64,000 nucleotides of DNA from an uncultured Lachnospiraceae bacterium. GTDB taxonomy: Bacteria; Bacillota; Clostridia; Lachnospirales; Lachnospiraceae. The stretch covers positions 60,639 to 124,638 of the forward strand of contig CAJUPT010000003.1 in NCBI GenBank assembly GCA_910588405.1, written 5' to 3'. How positions within the stretch are numbered: the stretch's first letter is position 1; each line of letters begins with the position of its first letter. Shown here one piece after another: positions 61,358 through 64,000 of the stretch. A program made the position numbers and the translations under genes. Below the pieces are notes generated by a model. That model ran no database searches, was not told where the DNA came from, and saw only the letters and a list, made by a program, of their open reading frames with translations.

Positions 61358-63757
61358 TTACTTTACCACAAAGTTCACGATTTTGTTTGGCACATAAATT
61401 TCTTTTACAAGCGCTTTGCCCGCGATCAGAGAAGCGATCTTTTCATTGGCCTTTGCGGCAGCGAACACTTCTTCCTTTGCGCAGTCGGTCGGAATCACCA
61501 CAGTGCTTCTCAGCTTTCCGTTAATCTGAACGCCGATCTCCACGGTCTGATCCACGGTCTTTGCTTCGTCATATGCAGGCCATTCAGCTAGGGACAAAAA
61601 GCCCTTGCCGCCGGATTTCTCCCATATTTCCTCCGCCAGATGAGGGGCAAAGGGGCAGAGCAGCTTCAAGTAGGCCATCAGTTCCTCTCGATCCAGCTTC
61701 CCGGCATCGTATACGTCGTTAAGGAAGGCCATCAGGCTTGCAATCGCCGTGTTGAATTTCATGTCCTCTATATCGGACGTAACCTTTTTGATCGTCTTAT
61801 GCAGAGCGGATTCAAGCTCCGGAACGCTCCCCTCCGTCACCATGTCCGCCAGCCCGGCCACACGTTCTAAGAAACGCTTGCAGCCCTTTACGGAATTGTC
61901 ATTCCAAGGAGTCGCCGCGCCGTAATCTCCCATGAACAGCACATAAGTCCGCAGGGTATCCGCGCCGTATTCCTCCACGATATCCAGCGGGTCCACCACA
62001 TTTCCCTTGGACTTACTCATCTTATCGCCGTCGGGGCCCAAGATCAGTCCCTGGGCTGTCCGCTTCGCGTAAGGCTCAGGCGTATTCACCACGCCAATAT
62101 CATATAAGAATCTGTGCCAGAACCGAGAATAGATCATATGTCTAGTCACATGCTCCATGCCGCCATTATACCAGTCCACCGGCATCCAATATTCCATCTT
62201 CTTCCGGTCGACCAGCGCCTGATCGTTATGAGGATCGATATAGCGAAGGAAATACCAGGAGGAACCGGCCCACTGAGGCATTGTGTCTGTCTCCCTCTTC
62301 GCCGCGCCGCCGCACTTCGGGCAGGTACAGTTGACAAAGGAATCGATTTTCGCAAGCGGAGATTCCCCGTCCTCTCCTGCCTCAAAATTCTCTACCTGAG
62401 GCAATCTTAAAGGCAGCTCCTCATAAGGAACCGGAACCATGCCGCATTTCGGACAATGAACGATGGGAATCGGCTCACCCCAGTATCTCTGCCGGTTGAA
62501 GGCCCAATCCTTCATCTTATACTGTACGCCAGCTTTGCCGATACCGTCTTTTTCCAGCTGCGAGGTCATCCTGGCGATGGAATCCTTTTTGTTAGTCAGA
62601 CCATTTAAGAAGCCGGAATTTACCATCTCACCATCGCCGGCATAGGCTTCTTTTTCAATATCGCCGCCTTTAATCACCTCGATAATCTCAATGCCAAATT
62701 TTTTCGCAAAATCATAATCACGCTGGTCATGAGCCGGCACTGCCATAATCGCACCAGTGCCATAACCCATCATGACATAATCTGCAATATATACAGGAAT
62801 CTTCTTCCCGTTTACCGGATTAATCGCCTGGAAACCTTTCAGCTCCACACCTGTCTTATCCTTTACCAGCTGGGTACGCTCAAATTCTGTCTTTTTCGCA
62901 CACTGGACCCGGTAGCTCAGTACTGCGTCCATATTTTCGATTCTGTCCGCGTATTTGTCGATCAGCGGATGCTCCGGAGCGATTACCATAAAGGTCACGC
63001 CGAAAAGGGTATCGGGTCTGGTGGTATAAATCTCAAGCTCTTCCTCAATTCCGTCCAGCTTAAAGTTGACAAATGCGCCGGTAGATTTACCGATCCAGTT
63101 CATCTGCTGCTGTTTGATATTCGGCGGATAGTCCACGGTTTCCAGGCCCTCTAACAGCTTGTCCGCATATTTGGTAATGCGCAGATACCAGACATCCTTG
63201 GACTTTTGAACCACGTCGCTGTGGCAGACATCACATTTTCCGCCCTGGCTGTCCTCATTGGACAGGACTACCTTACAGGAAGGGCAGTAGTTCACCCATG
63301 CCTTATCCCGGAATACCAAGCCGTGCTCGTACATTTTCAGGAAAATCCACTGTGTCCATTTATAAAAGTCTTCCTCAGTGGTATCAATGGTCCGATCCCA
63401 GTCGAAGGAATAGCCTACACGTCTCAGCTGTTCAGAAAAATGCCGGATATTCTGATCGGTGATCACACGGGGATGGGTGGAGGTTTTAATCGCATAGTTC
63501 TCCGCAGGAAGGCCGAAAGCGTCAAAGCCGATGGGGAACAGCACATTATACCCCTGCATACGCCGCTTTCTGGAAACGACCTCCAAACCAGTATAAGCCT
63601 TAATATGCCCTACATGCATACCCGCTCCACTGGGATAGGGAAACTCCACCAGACCGTAAAACTTAGGTTGATCCGCAGCGTCCGAAGCCTTAAAAATCCC
63701 GGCGTCCTCCCATTTTTTCTGCCATTTGCTTTCAATGTCTTTAAAATTATACTTCAT
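61358..63757 (-). CDS. leuS: Leucyl-tRNA synthetase
   Basis: Charges tRNA-Leu. The 799-residue class I synthetase has the HIGH-type motif HVGH in YPSGAGMHVGHIKAYT, the zinc-binding Cys pairs (CPSCKVVLSNED, CDVC), the CP1 editing domain (TTRPDTLFGVTFMVIAPEH, GYGTGAIMAVPAHDQRDY), and KMSKS in GDKMSKSKGNVV. Length is usual for bacteria. Before it lie AAAGGA and, further out, an array of promoter-like repeats; no T-box leader is visible within the window. Confidence 0.97.
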   Translation of the reverse strand: MKYNFKDIESKWQKKWEDAGIFKASDAADQPKFYGLVEFPYPSGAGMHVGHIKAYTGLEVVSRKRRMQGYNVLFPIGFDAFGLPAENYAIKTSTHPRVITDQNIRHFSEQLRRVGYSFDWDRTIDTTEEDFYKWTQWIFLKMYEHGLVFRDKAWVNYCPSCKVVLSNEDSQGGKCDVCHSDVVQKSKDVWYLRITKYADKLLEGLETVDYPPNIKQQQMNWIGKSTGAFVNFKLDGIEEELEIYTTRPDTLFGVTFMVIAPEHPLIDKYADRIENMDAVLSYRVQCAKKTEFERTQLVKDKTGVELKGFQAINPVNGKKIPVYIADYVMMGYGTGAIMAVPAHDQRDYDFAKKFGIEIIEVIKGGDIEKEAYAGDGEMVNSGFLNGLTNKKDSIARMTSQLEKDGIGKAGVQYKMKDWAFNRQRYWGEPIPIVHCPKCGMVPVPYEELPLRLPQVENFEAGEDGESPLAKIDSFVNCTCPKCGGAAKRETDTMPQWAGSSWYFLRYIDPHNDQALVDRKKMEYWMPVDWYNGGMEHVTRHMIYSRFWHRFLYDIGVVNTPEPYAKRTAQGLILGPDGDKMSKSKGNVVDPLDIVEEYGADTLRTYVLFMGDYGAATPWNDNSVKGCKRFLERVAGLADMVTEGSVPELESALHKTIKKVTSDIEDMKFNTAIASLMAFLNDVYDAGKLDREELMAYLKLLCPFAPHLAEEIWEKSGGKGFLSLAEWPAYDEAKTVDQTVEIGVQINGKLRSTVVIPTDCAKEEVFAAAKANEKIASLIAGKALVKEIYVPNKIVNFVVK

Positions 63758-63831
63758 CCTTAAAGAGTCCTTTCATACTCGTTACGTTCATGTATCTCTT
63801 TTCCAATTTGTAGTTTATCGTCGACATCCGT

Positions 63832-64000
63832 CATTCACCGCTCATTATACATACAGGTATGCTCTTCTCGCTAACGCTCATTATACCATGAATCTTTGAT
63901 TCATGGTCAACATTCACCGCTCGTCGAACATGCAGGCATGCTCTCCTCGCTAACGCTCATTATACCATGAATCTTTGATTCATGGTCAACATTCACCGCT
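63832..64000 (-). repeat. 79-bp tandem repeats carrying promoter-like elements upstream of leuS
   Basis: Units begin at 63832, 63911 and 63990 (the last cut by the window end), each starting CATTCACCGCT. Copies one and two differ at about seven positions. Each has a perfect palindrome ACCATGAATC-TTT-GATTCATGGT (63885-63907, 63964-63986). Minus strand reading gives TTGACC, 19 bases holding the palindrome, then TATAATGAGC, a promoter-like arrangement in every copy. Confidence 0.8.

Noticed and set aside
63764..63806. Short upstream frame (MNVTSMKGLFKDEV) overlapping the leuS start
   Set aside because: It has only one leucine, and a weak ribosome site; it is not a convincing leader peptide.
63758..64000. 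T-box leader for leuS
   Set aside because: No AGGGTGGNACCGCG-type antiterminator sequence is visible within the available upstream sequence.
1..64000. CRISPR arrays, tRNA, rRNA, transposase or integrase genes
   Set aside because: No regular spacer-repeat array, conserved RNA gene sequence or recognisable recombinase was seen on either strand. Direct repeats present are adjacent tandem units without unique spacers.

Overview
The window looks like a chromosomal segment of a motile Gram-positive Firmicute of class Clostridia, most likely a Lachnospiraceae member. The reasons are strong AGGAGG-type ribosome binding sites, Bacillus/Clostridium-type gene sets (flgM-flgN-flgK-flgL-DUF6470-fliW-csrA, FliY with CheC modules, CheC/CheD/CheV, SigD) and mid-range GC. 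The genus is an inference; no rRNA or tRNA gene was found to anchor it.

Layout. 0-8.4 kb, minus strand: housekeeping genes smpB, secG, eno, a Bax inhibitor-1 family membrane protein, a YjfB-type motility peptide, a threonine aldolase family enzyme and carB. 8.7-9.6 kb, plus strand: an ArsR/SmtB metal sensor followed by a small protein with an HExxH motif. 9.9-16.5 kb, minus strand: an unusually long RlmD-type 23S rRNA methyltransferase, a small acidic-tailed membrane protein, PcrA helicase, a YdjI-like SPFH/zinc-ribbon protein, an XRE regulator and an orphan two-helix membrane protein. 16.5-17.2 kb: an AT-rich gene-poor stretch with a pseudogene relic. 17.2-20.7 kb: two tandem GT8 glycosyltransferases and a GT2/TPR glycosyltransferase next to flagellin. 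20.9-27.3 kb: the late flagellar block (flagellin on minus; flgM, flgN, flgK, flgL, a DUF6470-like gene, fliW, csrA on plus). 27.4-60.7 kb, minus strand: about 36 genes, mostly one long fla/che cluster from flgB through the basal body, export apparatus, hook, stator, switch, SigD and chemotaxis adaptation genes to fliD-fliS. Last comes leuS, downstream of an array of promoter-like repeats that runs off the window edge.

How it works together. The large cluster builds the basal body, export gate, hook and stator and encodes SigD (FliA). SigD-type promoters (GCCGATAA-like -10) are visible before flgM and flagellin, and a weaker one before fliD. FlgM should hold SigD until the hook is complete. 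FliW, CsrA and the flagellin leader form the expected post-transcriptional loop: two CsrA-type sites, one in a hairpin loop and one over the Shine-Dalgarno, are visible before flagellin. CheC, CheD, CheV, CheY and two-site FliY provide adaptation and signal termination, but cheA, cheW, cheB, cheR, flhF and a canonical flhG are not in the window. A lone ParA ATPase coupled to a ComFB-domain protein sits next to the chemotaxis genes.

Most notable observations: two tandem copies of a FliM-type CheY-binding motif moved into the FliY linker; flgC absent from its usual flgB-flgC-fliE slot and found between cheY and fliY; six 11-bp direct repeats immediately upstream of the YjfB promoter plus a doubly folded leader; the ParA-ComFB pair; the CsrA-ready flagellin leader; a 79-bp repeat array carrying palindromes inside promoter-like spacers upstream of leuS; and a 104-bp intergenic repeat family around the rod genes.
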